From NCBI GenBank assembly GCA_022447205.1, contig JAKVBQ010000007.1, positions 1 through 64,000 of the forward strand: a stretch of DNA of 64,000 bases, given 5' to 3'. Position numbers and translations under genes: made by a program. Under the pieces are notes generated by a model. The model made no database searches, was not told the DNA's origin, and saw only the letters and a program-made list of their open reading frames with translations. The DNA is from Phycisphaerales bacterium. GTDB taxonomy: Bacteria > Planctomycetota > Phycisphaerae > Phycisphaerales > SM1A02. Position 1 is the stretch's first letter, and each line of letters starts with the position of its first letter. Below, piece by piece: positions 9,555 through 16,669 of this stretch.

Positions 9555-10399
9555 CCGGACGGGGGACGGGGATCATGCCCGCCATGGTCCCGGGCAGCCT
9601 GACGCCGCATCACGAGGTCCTGAAGGCCCGGAAGCAGGGTGAAGAGCGCGCTCGCGAAGCGAACCGTCCAACTTGTCCACACCTCGGAACGGGGTGAGCG
9701 CAGACAGCGAACCACGGCTCGTGCGACACGCTCGGGTGTCTGGACGAATCCCTTGGGTGCGTGGTCCGGCACGTCGGCACCGGACGTCTCGACACCGGAG
9801 CGAGCGGCACTGACCTCGAAGAACTCGGTTCGCGTCGTCACCGGATGCACCGAGGACACCTCGATGCCACGTCCCGCGAGTTCGTAGCGCATCGAACGTG
9901 CGACCATCGCCTGTGCCGACTTGGTCGCGGCGTAGACGCCGTAGTAGGCGAGGGTGAACTTCGCGAGACAGCTCGAGCAGATCAGGAGATGGCCCCCGCG
10001 GTCCCGGTCCATCCAGCGAATCGCCGCTTCGCGGCAGAGCTCCACCGATGCGAAGAAGTTGACCTCGAACATGCCCCGGAAGTCCTCGTCGGACATCGCG
10101 GTGAAGGCTGCCTCCGTGCCGTACCCGGCATTCGCGAAGACCGCATCACAACCGCCGAACGAACGTTCCGCTTCATCCAGGAGCGCATCGACATTGCCCT
10201 CGTCGGTCACGTCACCGACCACGATGGCGGCTTCACCACCAAGCTGCCGGATCTTTTCGGCGACCGCCTCGAGGCGATCGACGCGACGGGCACCGAGCAC
10301 GACCTTCATCCCGGCACGGGCGCATTCGAGCGCGGTGGCCGCGCCGATTCCGGAGCTTGCGCCGGTGATGACGATCACCTTGCCTGAGAGATCCTTCAT
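9551..10399 (-). CDS. Short-chain dehydrogenase/reductase (classical SDR)
   Basis: A 282-residue NAD(P)-dependent oxidoreductase. Visible are the cofactor motif [10 protein letters not shown], the NAG motif in FANAGYG, the catalytic Ser in ICSSCLAKF and the Y-x-x-x-K pair in YGVYAATK. The arginine-rich GARRVDR after strand 2 suggests NADP preference. Substrate unknown. The ATG overlaps the TGA of the upstream aldose-epimerase gene, so both are translated from one mRNA; a sugar or sugar-alcohol substrate is possible but unproven. Confidence 0.9.
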   Translation of the reverse strand: MKDLSGKVIVITGASSGIGAATALECARAGMKVVLGARRVDRLEAVAEKIRQLGGEAAIVVGDVTDEGNVDALLDEAERSFGGCDAVFANAGYGTEAAFTAMSDEDFRGMFEVNFFASVELCREAAIRWMDRDRGGHLLICSSCLAKFTLAYYGVYAATKSAQAMVARSMRYELAGRGIEVSSVHPVTTRTEFFEVSAARSGVETSGADVPDHAPKGFVQTPERVARAVVRCLRSPRSEVWTSWTVRFASALFTLLPGLQDLVMRRQAARDHGGHDPRPPSG

Positions 10400-11301
10400 G
10401 AAAGTCGAACTCCTTCGTTTTCAGGGCCGAGGACGGACAGCTCGAACCCGGCCTCGAACCGTTCACCAGGTGCGAGTGTCGGATGATCGCGCCCGTCGGA
10501 CAGGGCGGCAACCGCCGCGGTCATCGGTTCGATGCAGGCGAAGGGGCCGCCCTCCGGCGAGTAGAGCTGAAGGAATCGCCAGTTGTCGTCGAGCCGGACC
10601 TCGATCCCGGCATCACCACCCAGCAACAGGCATGGCTTGTCGACGGTGGGCCGGTAGAGGTCATCGAAGGTCCGCCCCTCGAGTGAACCATCGACATCGT
10701 CGGCCGGTTCGAGGATGAGCTGACCCGACCCGTCACGGATCGGGAGACCCCGTGCATCGAGGCGGACATGTTCGAGGGGCGGAACACGAAGCGCCAGGTC
10801 GTCGTGCCCGAGTCCGGGCAGGGTGAGATACGGATGCCAACCGAATGAGATCGGAACCTCGTCATCGCCATCCGCCTCGACGAGGGTCTTCACCCGCAAG
10901 GAGCGAGGACCGACTTCGAAGGAGACTTCGAGTCGATGGGCGTGGGGAAACAACGTCATCAGATCCTCGTGTGCCGACCAGTCCAGGCATGCGCTCGCTC
11001 GCGTGGACTCGACACGCAGGTCGTCCCAGTCACCGAATCGGAGCAGGAAACCATGGCACGGCAGGTCCTGGTCACGCTTGACCTCGGGATGATCCGGCCA
11101 GGGATCCGTACGCAGCCGATTGGCATAGGGGTAGAGCAAGGGGACTCCACCGGTCTTCGGCTTCGAGCGAAACTCGGCTTCCGGAACAGGAAGGTGAAGG
11201 TATTCCCGCCCATCGACCTGCCAGGACAGGCAGCAGAAGCCGGAATCAGGGGCGATCCGGGCTCGTGTGCCTGATTCATGGATCAGATGGATATCGTCCA
11301 T
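10396..11301 (-). CDS. Aldose 1-epimerase (galactose mutarotase) family protein
   Basis: A 301-residue protein of the mutarotase superfamily, which interconverts sugar anomers. Seen are the early GFCCLSWQVDGREYL strand, the GGVPLLYPYANRL segment matching the family GGxPxLFPxxNR motif, a catalytic-type HGF (CHGFLLRFGDW), the ISFGWHPYLTLPG motif with its His, and a C-terminal FACIEPMTA with the catalytic Glu. The ATG at 11301 was chosen over GTG 11316 because a TACGGT -10 element ends 6 nt before it. Heads a two-gene operon with the SDR. Confidence 0.85.
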   Translation of the reverse strand: MDDIHLIHESGTRARIAPDSGFCCLSWQVDGREYLHLPVPEAEFRSKPKTGGVPLLYPYANRLRTDPWPDHPEVKRDQDLPCHGFLLRFGDWDDLRVESTRASACLDWSAHEDLMTLFPHAHRLEVSFEVGPRSLRVKTLVEADGDDEVPISFGWHPYLTLPGLGHDDLALRVPPLEHVRLDARGLPIRDGSGQLILEPADDVDGSLEGRTFDDLYRPTVDKPCLLLGGDAGIEVRLDDNWRFLQLYSPEGGPFACIEPMTAAVAALSDGRDHPTLAPGERFEAGFELSVLGPENEGVRLS

Positions 11302-11307
11302 GTCCGC

Positions 11308-11313
11308 ACCGTA
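11308..11313 (-). promoter_or_regulatory. -10 element (TACGGT) for a leaderless aldose-epimerase mRNA
   Basis: Minus-strand TACGGT ends exactly 6 nt before the ATG at 11301. It shares two base pairs (11312-11313) with the plus-strand -10 of the divergent gene. Confidence 0.5.
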
Positions 11314-11317
11314 CACT
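11312..11317 (+). promoter_or_regulatory. -10 element (TACACT) of the BtpA-family gene
   Basis: TACACT lies 35 nt before the ATG at 11353, giving a short leader. It overlaps the divergent -10 (11308-11313), so the two promoters cannot be occupied at once. Confidence 0.45.
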
Positions 11318-11352
11318 CTTCACTGTCATTCCGAGACGACTGTGAGCCAGAC

Positions 11353-12195
11353 ATGAGCAACGAATCAAGCAGAAACACGGCAGGTGAGCGCACCAGGAAC
11401 CTCTTCGGCAGGGACCGCGCCCTGATCGGGATGATCCATGTCGGCGCCCTCCCGGGCACGCCTCGCCATGAATTGCCACTCGAACGACTCCTGGCGACCG
11501 CAGCGGCCGAAGCGGCGACCCTGCAGGATGCGGGATTCGATGCGCTCATGATCGAGAACATGCATGACGTCCCCTACCTCAGGAGGCGAGTCGGTCCGGA
11601 GATCGTCGCGTCGATGAGCATCCTGGCCCGGGGCATCCGGGAGACGATCGACCTTCCGTTGGGCGTGCAGGTCCTCGCCGGTGCGAACCGGGAGGCCCTG
11701 GCGGTCGCCCATGCGGCCGGGGCGTCGTGGATCAGGGCCGAGGGCTTCGCCTACGCCGCAGTCGCCGACGAGGGCCTCCTCGAGGAGGCGGATGCAGGGC
11801 CGCTCCTGAGGTACCGACGTTCAATCGAAGCAGATGAGGTGGCGATCCTCGCGGACGTGTGCAAGAAGCACTCCGCCCATGCGATCACGGCCGATGTGCC
11901 CTTCGAGGAACAGGTGGCGACACTCGAATTCATGGGGGCTGACGGCGTGGTCGTCACCGGTGGCGCGACCGGCAGCCCGACCGACCGCGATCAGCTGGTC
12001 CTTGCACGCAAGGCCGGGACGCTCCCGGTCATCGTCGGCTCGGGAGCCTGCCCCGATTCGATCGGCGACCTCCTGGACCATGCGGATGCGGTGATCGTCG
12101 GCAGCTCGATCAAGGTCGACGGTCACTGGTCGAATCCGATCGATCCGGACCGGGCTCGGGCGATCGTCGAAGCTGCACGCAACAGGCACCCCTGA
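11353..12195 (+). CDS. BtpA/SgcQ family TIM-barrel protein
   Basis: A 280-residue protein of the BtpA family (named for a cyanobacterial photosystem I biogenesis factor; also found in non-photosynthetic bacteria, function unknown). Typical stretches are LIGMIHVGALPGTPRH, the DALMIENMHDVPY segment, GVQVLAGANREALAVAHAAGASWIRAEGFAYA, and a C-terminal phosphate-binding-like GADGVVVTGGATG and VIVGSSIKVDG. The start at 11353 gives a normal N-terminus; the frame runs further upstream only through the promoter region. Followed 17 bp later by the class IV aminotransferase, which appears to have its own promoter. Confidence 0.88.
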   Translation: MSNESSRNTAGERTRNLFGRDRALIGMIHVGALPGTPRHELPLERLLATAAAEAATLQDAGFDALMIENMHDVPYLRRRVGPEIVASMSILARGIRETIDLPLGVQVLAGANREALAVAHAAGASWIRAEGFAYAAVADEGLLEEADAGPLLRYRRSIEADEVAILADVCKKHSAHAITADVPFEEQVATLEFMGADGVVVTGGATGSPTDRDQLVLARKAGTLPVIVGSGACPDSIGDLLDHADAVIVGSSIKVDGHWSNPIDPDRARAIVEAARNRHP

Positions 12196-12200
12196 TCGCG

Positions 12201-12206
12201 TACCAT
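12201..12206 (+). promoter_or_regulatory. -10 element (TACCAT) for a leaderless aminotransferase mRNA
   Basis: TACCAT ends 6 nt before the ATG at 12213, and no ribosome-binding site is present in between. No good -35 is visible. Confidence 0.5.
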
Positions 12207-12212
12207 CAGGGC

Positions 12213-13094
12213 ATGACCCCTGAACGCATCCTCACCTGGATCGACGGCAGCATCCATGAACCGGATGACGCCAGGGTCAGCGTCTTCGACCGTGGCTTTC
12301 TCTACGGAGACGCGGTCTACGAGCTGGTCCGTTTCTTCGATGACGTCGGAATGGGGATGGATCTGCACATCGAGAGACTGCGCCGGAGTCTCGATCGAAC
12401 GGGGATCACCGGCTTCGATCCCGGGACGTATCCGTCGATATGCAGGACGCTGATGGACGCACTCGAGACCTCGGACGCGTGCATCTACCTCCAGGTCAGT
12501 CGCGGTGTCCAGGTCCCTCGCCGTCACGCACCGGACGGAACCCTCTCCCCCACCGTCGTCGCGATCGGTTCCACATCCGCCCCGCTCTCGGAACTCGAGG
12601 AACCGATCCAGGTCCCGATCATCGTGCTGCCGGATCTCCGACGCAGGTCGTGCGACATCAAGGCCACCAGCCTGATCGAGAACGTGATGGCGACGATCCA
12701 GGCGGTCGACGCCGATGCCGCGGAACCGATCCTGCACGAGGATGGGCTGCTGACCGAAGGTGGTTCCTCCAACGTGTTCGTGGTCAGGAACGGAACGCTG
12801 CTGACACCGGCCCTTGGTGACCCACGGCCGATCCTCGAAGGGGTGACGAGGCGCTTCGTGGTCGAGGCCGCAGGCAACCTGGGCATCGAGATCATGGAAG
12901 GTGACGTGCCCGTCGATGCGCTCAGGGAAGCCGATGAGGCGTTCGTGACCTCCAGTCGACGCCTCCTGGGCACGATCACCTCCGTGGATGGCCGCCAGAT
13001 CGGTGATGGGCGACCGGGTGCGGTTACCATGCAGGTCTTCGAGGAGGTCCGTCGGATCATCCAGACGGTTCTCGAGAACGAACACGCCCACTGA
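12213..13094 (+). CDS. Class IV PLP aminotransferase, D-amino-acid transaminase-like
   Basis: A 293-residue fold-type IV PLP enzyme. The N-terminal VFDRGFLYGDAVYELVRFF matches the family entrance motif. The Schiff-base lysine lies in RRRSCDIKATSLIENVMA, very close to the D-alanine transaminase CDIK pattern, and the RGVQVPRRHA segment resembles the D-amino-acid carboxylate-trap region. Cofactor phosphate binding is seen in LTEGGSSNVFVV and PILEGVTR. D-alanine/D-glutamate transaminase for peptidoglycan precursors is more likely than BCAT or ADC lyase, but not proven. Upstream of coaX on the same strand. Confidence 0.85.
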   Translation: MTPERILTWIDGSIHEPDDARVSVFDRGFLYGDAVYELVRFFDDVGMGMDLHIERLRRSLDRTGITGFDPGTYPSICRTLMDALETSDACIYLQVSRGVQVPRRHAPDGTLSPTVVAIGSTSAPLSELEEPIQVPIIVLPDLRRRSCDIKATSLIENVMATIQAVDADAAEPILHEDGLLTEGGSSNVFVVRNGTLLTPALGDPRPILEGVTRRFVVEAAGNLGIEIMEGDVPVDALREADEAFVTSSRRLLGTITSVDGRQIGDGRPGAVTMQVFEEVRRIIQTVLENEHAH

Positions 13095-13129
13095 CCCCAA
13101 CGCCACCTGAGGCGACCACGGATCCCATC

Positions 13130-13918
13130 ATGTCGAAACTTGCACTGATCGCCATCGCCGTCGGCAACACCAGGACCCATGTCGCGCTCTTCGAGAACGA
13201 CTCCCTCGAGCAGACCACGCACATCGAGAACGATGATCGTGCCCGCATCGTGGAGCTGGTCACCGCAAGCTGGAAGGCATCGGCCGATGCCGACCGAAGG
13301 GCCATCGCGGTCTCGACCGTGAATGAAGCCGACTCGAAGGCGCTGTGTTCGGTGCTCGAGGACCAGATCGGCGAGGAGATCTACATGGTCGGGGACGACC
13401 TGCCGGTTCCGATCGGGGTCGCGCTCGATCCCGAGGCGACTCCGGGCATCGACCGACTGCTCAATGCCGCGGCGGCATGGGACGCGCTCAAGCAGGCCTG
13501 CGTGGTGATCGATGCCGGCACCGCGGTGACGATCGACTTCGTGGACGGAGAGGGCGTCTTCCACGGGGGCGTGATCGCACCCGGTGCGCAGATGCAGCTT
13601 GATGCGATGCATCACGGCACGGACGGCCTTCCGGATCTCGACTTCTCGGTGCCGGAGGGCGAACCGTACGGGCGGAACACCGCATCCGCGATGCAACGCG
13701 GTGTCTACCACGGGATCCGCGGCCTCGCATGGCGCATGATCGAGGAGTACGCGACCGCCTACGAGGCGTTCCCCCTGGTGGTGGCGACGGGCGGAGACGC
13801 TCCCGAACTCTTCAAGGACGATGAACTGGTCAACAGGCTGGTCCCGGAACTCGAACTGAGAGGCATCGCGGTCGCGGTGCGCCACGCGCTTGCCGAAAGC
13901 ATCGACGCGGACGAATGA
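13130..13918 (+). CDS. coaX: Type III pantothenate kinase
   Basis: A 262-residue ASKHA-fold kinase for the first step of coenzyme A synthesis. The N-terminal phosphate loop is IAVGNTRTHVALF (usually DxGNT; here the Asp is replaced by Val, noteworthy because that Asp is normally the metal/phosphate ligand). The central VVIDAGTAVTIDFVD, the GGVIAPG loop and the C-terminal VVATGGDAP match CoaX. Length is normal. The stop overlaps the start of the following GTPase gene (ATGA), so the two are coupled. Confidence 0.88.
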   Translation: MSKLALIAIAVGNTRTHVALFENDSLEQTTHIENDDRARIVELVTASWKASADADRRAIAVSTVNEADSKALCSVLEDQIGEEIYMVGDDLPVPIGVALDPEATPGIDRLLNAAAAWDALKQACVVIDAGTAVTIDFVDGEGVFHGGVIAPGAQMQLDAMHHGTDGLPDLDFSVPEGEPYGRNTASAMQRGVYHGIRGLAWRMIEEYATAYEAFPLVVATGGDAPELFKDDELVNRLVPELELRGIAVAVRHALAESIDADE

Positions 13919-14919
13919 ACGGTCATCAAGGTGAAGTCGAGGCCTGGTGGGCGACGTCTCCCCTCTCCGGGGCGATCGGCGTCCTTCACCTGAGCGGTGC
14001 GTTCGACGACCTCCTCCAGACCCTCGTCGGCCGTGTACCCGAGGTCGGCACGACGGCGCTCGTCGACATGGGATCGATCGACACCGGCCTGGTCGCACGA
14101 CCGACCGAAACCTCCGCACTCCTGATGCCCCACGGAGGACCACACATCCGAAGACGGCTGAGCGAAGCGGTCGTCAAGCACGGTGCACGATTCATCGACA
14201 CCGGCCGATCCGACCCCAGACAACGCTGGCCCGAGGCGGACACGCTCGTCGAAGCATGCATGCTGGACCGCCTTGCGAGAACCGCGAGTCCGCGCTCGAT
14301 CCCGATGCTGCTCCAGCAACCCGAACGCCATGCCTCCGCACGACGGGACGGCTGGCATCCGGATGAACGGGACGAACGACGCGCATCGATCCTCGAGGCA
14401 CTGCTCGAACCGCCGCTGATCGCGATCGTCGGCGCACCGAACGTCGGGAAGAGTTCACTCCTGAACCGACTTGCGGGTCGTGATATCGCGATCACCGCGG
14501 ACGTTCCGGGCACCACCCGCGACGCGGTGACCGCGCGCATCGAACTGGACGGGGTCGCATGCATCCTGATCGACCTCCCCGGCGAACGCGCCAGCGAGGA
14601 TCCGATCGAACAGCGTGCCATCGCGCTCTCCAAGGCGTTCCTTCGTGACGCGAGACTCGTCATCGCCCTGGTGGAACCTGATCGACCGGACCCACCCGAC
14701 TTCGAACGCACACCGGACCTCGTGGTGCGGAACAAGTGCGACCATGCCGAGAACGAAGATGGGTTCGAGATCAGTGCGATGACCGGCGCAGGCATCGCCG
14801 GGTTCACCAGACTCGTCCGCAGGACGATCCTTCCGGACGAAGTGCTCGAGGGCGAAGGCAGGCCATGGTGCTTCCACCCGGCCCTGCTTCCCGAACCTCA
14901 GAGTCCGACGATCGAGTAG
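13915..14919 (+). CDS. Truncated MnmE-like GTPase
   Basis: A 334-residue protein resembling MnmE, the GTPase of tRNA U34 modification, but shorter (MnmE is about 450). The N-terminal part has an echo of the MnmE folate-binding region (ALLMPHGGPHIRRRLSEA compares with the family CHGG segment). The G domain has G1 GAPNVGKSS, G2 VPGTTRDAV, G3 DLPGER (usually DTAG) and G4 NKCD. The G domain is not embedded in a full helical domain, and the C-terminal Cys-x-GK tail that defines MnmE is absent. tRNA modification activity is therefore doubtful. Coupled to coaX by a 4-base overlap; its end overlaps fabI on the other strand by 22 bp. Confidence 0.75.
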   Translation: MNGHQGEVEAWWATSPLSGAIGVLHLSGAFDDLLQTLVGRVPEVGTTALVDMGSIDTGLVARPTETSALLMPHGGPHIRRRLSEAVVKHGARFIDTGRSDPRQRWPEADTLVEACMLDRLARTASPRSIPMLLQQPERHASARRDGWHPDERDERRASILEALLEPPLIAIVGAPNVGKSSLLNRLAGRDIAITADVPGTTRDAVTARIELDGVACILIDLPGERASEDPIEQRAIALSKAFLRDARLVIALVEPDRPDPPDFERTPDLVVRNKCDHAENEDGFEISAMTGAGIAGFTRLVRRTILPDEVLEGEGRPWCFHPALLPEPQSPTIE

Positions 14920-15677
14920 CCGCTGTCGACGTAGAGCACCTGGCCGGTGACACCACGGGAGAGATCACTGAGCAGCCACGCGGCGCTGTCGCCGACATCC
15001 GCGCCGGTGATGTTGCGCCGAAGCGGTGCCTTCTTCTCCACCCAGTCCAGGATCTCGGAGAAACCTCCGACGGCCATGGAACTCATGGTGCGAAGCGGAC
15101 CGCCCGAGATCACGTTCGCGCGGACGTTGCGCTCACCGAGTTCGAGGGCCAGGTAGCGGTTGGTCGCTTCAAGCGCCGCCTTCGCGACACCCATCACGTT
15201 GTAGCCGGGCACCGCCTTCTCAGCTCCGTAGTAGCTCATCGCGATCACGGAACCGCCATCGGGCATCAGGTCCGCGGCGCGATTGGCCATTGCCGCGTAG
15301 GTGTAGGCGGAGATGTCCATCGCCTGGGTGTAGACCTCGCGCGGCGTGGAGGCGAACCGACCTTCCTGCAGCCAGTCCTTGTCCGCGAAGGCGATGGAGT
15401 GGACGAGGAAGTCGATCGTCCCGAACTCGGAACGAATGCGCTCGAAGACGTTGTCCAGATCCTCGTCGCTCGAAGCATCGAGCGGACAGAGCCAGGGGTC
15501 CTCGACGCCGAGACCGGCGAGCGCCTTCCCGCAACGACGGGCCATCTTCTCACCGGGCAGGTGCGTGAACAGGCACTCCGCACCCTCCCTGAGAAGACTC
15601 TCCGCGATCGAATAGGCGAAGGATCGATCGTTCGCGATACCGACGACCAGACCACGTTTTCCGTCCATCATGCCCAT
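14898..15677 (-). CDS. fabI: Enoyl-[acyl-carrier-protein] reductase (NADH), FabI
   Basis: A 259-residue enzyme for the last step of each fatty-acid elongation cycle. The N-terminus KRGLVVGIANDRSFAYSIAESL is the FabI cofactor-binding pattern; the catalytic YYGAEKAVPGYNVMGVAKAALE holds the Tyr-x6-Lys arrangement of FabI; NVISGGPLRTMSS and the GVTGQVLYVDSGYSIVGL end are typical. The start at 15677 has GGAG 7 nt upstream; two further Met codons follow closely. Lies convergent to the GTPase gene. Confidence 0.96.
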   Translation of the reverse strand: MGMMDGKRGLVVGIANDRSFAYSIAESLLREGAECLFTHLPGEKMARRCGKALAGLGVEDPWLCPLDASSDEDLDNVFERIRSEFGTIDFLVHSIAFADKDWLQEGRFASTPREVYTQAMDISAYTYAAMANRAADLMPDGGSVIAMSYYGAEKAVPGYNVMGVAKAALEATNRYLALELGERNVRANVISGGPLRTMSSMAVGGFSEILDWVEKKAPLRRNITGADVGDSAAWLLSDLSRGVTGQVLYVDSGYSIVGL

Positions 15678-15746
15678 GGCAGTTCTCCAGCTAGAGGAAG
15701 GGCAAAGGGTACCCGAGATCCACGTCTTCGTGGTCGATGCCTCCGG

Positions 15747-15752
15747 TAGGAT
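15747..15752 (+). promoter_or_regulatory. -10 element (TAGGAT) for a leaderless hydrolase mRNA
   Basis: TAGGAT ends 7 nt before the ATG at 15760. The alternative ATG at 15751 overlaps the -10, supporting 15760 as the start. Confidence 0.5.
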
Positions 15753-15759
15753 GGTCCCC

Positions 15760-16485
15760 ATGTCGAAACGAATACTGCTGCTTCCCGGCTTCAGCTGCGA
15801 CGGCGACTGCCTCGCGGAACTGCACCAGGCGCTCACCGCGAAGTGGCCGGACCGCCCGGTGATGGTCGCGGACTTCAGCAGGGACGAGACGCTCGAACAG
15901 ATGGCGACGAACGTGAGCGAGCTGGTCTCGGATGCACCCTCCATCCTGATCGGTCTCTCCATGGGCGGCTGGGTCGCCCAGGTGGTTGCGGCAAGCCGGA
16001 ACGACCGGGTGCGTGCGATGATCCTCATGTCATCCTGGACCATCGCGGAACCGTCCTACCTCGAGATCGTCCGCACGCTTCATGACCGGATTCACGGTGG
16101 CGAACGGCTCCGCGACCTGCGCACGGAGGTGCGCTCGGGTTTTCACGATGCCGAACAGGCGGACCGTCTGGCGGACCGCTGGCTCGCGATGGCCGAACGA
16201 ACCGGAACCGATGCATTCATCAGGCAGACCGCGGCGATCCTCGCGAACCCCGACGTCTCCTCCTTCGCCCGCGCGGTGCGGTGCCCGACCCTCGCGATCG
16301 CCGGCGCGGACGACGGACTGGTCTCACCCTCGAGCCAGCGCGATGCCGCGGAAGTGCTTTCCGCACGGTTCGAGCTGGTGAAAGAGAGTGGACACAACGT
16401 GGACTGGGAACGACCGAACGAGGTGAAACGGCTGGTTCTCGGGTGGCTGGAAGGGATCGAGGGCGATCCTGCACTGCCTGACTGA
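15760..16485 (+). CDS. Alpha/beta hydrolase
   Basis: A 241-residue alpha/beta-hydrolase. The oxyanion region LLLPGFSCDGD, nucleophile elbow LIGLSMGGWVAQ (Ser), an acid in the AIAGADDGLVSP loop and the catalytic His in ESGHNVDWERP complete the triad. It resembles small esterases and RsbQ/MhpC-like hydrolases; the substrate is unknown. Divergent from fabI, with a -10 immediately before the ATG. Confidence 0.88.
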   Translation: MSKRILLLPGFSCDGDCLAELHQALTAKWPDRPVMVADFSRDETLEQMATNVSELVSDAPSILIGLSMGGWVAQVVAASRNDRVRAMILMSSWTIAEPSYLEIVRTLHDRIHGGERLRDLRTEVRSGFHDAEQADRLADRWLAMAERTGTDAFIRQTAAILANPDVSSFARAVRCPTLAIAGADDGLVSPSSQRDAAEVLSARFELVKESGHNVDWERPNEVKRLVLGWLEGIEGDPALPD

Positions 16486-16491
16486 CTCGGG

Positions 16492-16497
16492 TACACT
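16492..16497 (+). promoter_or_regulatory. -10 element (TACACT) of the tRNA-Arg gene
   Basis: TACACT lies 18 nt before the mature tRNA 5' end. CTGCAC at 16469-16474 with 16-22 bp spacing could be a weak -35; it lies inside the end of the hydrolase gene. Confidence 0.5.
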
Positions 16498-16515
16498 TTC
16501 CCCCCTGTCCAACCT

Positions 16516-16589
16516 GCGCGCGTAGCTCAACTGGATAGAGCATCGGCCTTCGAAGCCGAGGGTTGGGGGTTCGAGTCCCTCCGCGCGTG
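16516..16589 (+). tRNA. tRNA-Arg (anticodon TCG)
   Basis: The cloverleaf is complete: a 7-bp acceptor stem GCGCGCG with CGCGCGT, D stem GCTC/GAGC, anticodon stem TCGGC/GCCGA with loop CTTCGAA (anticodon TCG, reading CGA and possibly CGN), and T arm GGGGG-TTCGAGT-CCCTC. The 3' CCA is not encoded (GCT follows), so it must be added after transcription. Confidence 0.95.
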
Positions 16590-16594
16590 CTGAA

Positions 16595-16628
16595 GAAAGC
16601 GCCACCTGCTTCTGCAGGTGGCGCTTTC
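16595..16628 (+). terminator. Hairpin terminator after tRNA-Arg
   Basis: A perfect 15-bp inverted repeat (stem GAAAGCGCCACCTGC) with a 4-base loop starts 6 bases after the tRNA. There is only a short T-containing tail, so it may also serve the convergent secreted-protein gene. Confidence 0.7.
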
Positions 16629-16669
16629 ACTTCCATCCGGAAACGTGGATCGTGCGGTTCGTGGCGGGC

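Noticed and set aside
6874-9642. Very long open frame (922 codons) on the plus strand
   Set aside because: It is antisense to the GNAT, DUF1080 and GAPDH genes, has no recognisable domain and is explained by the GC-rich third-position bias of the real genes.
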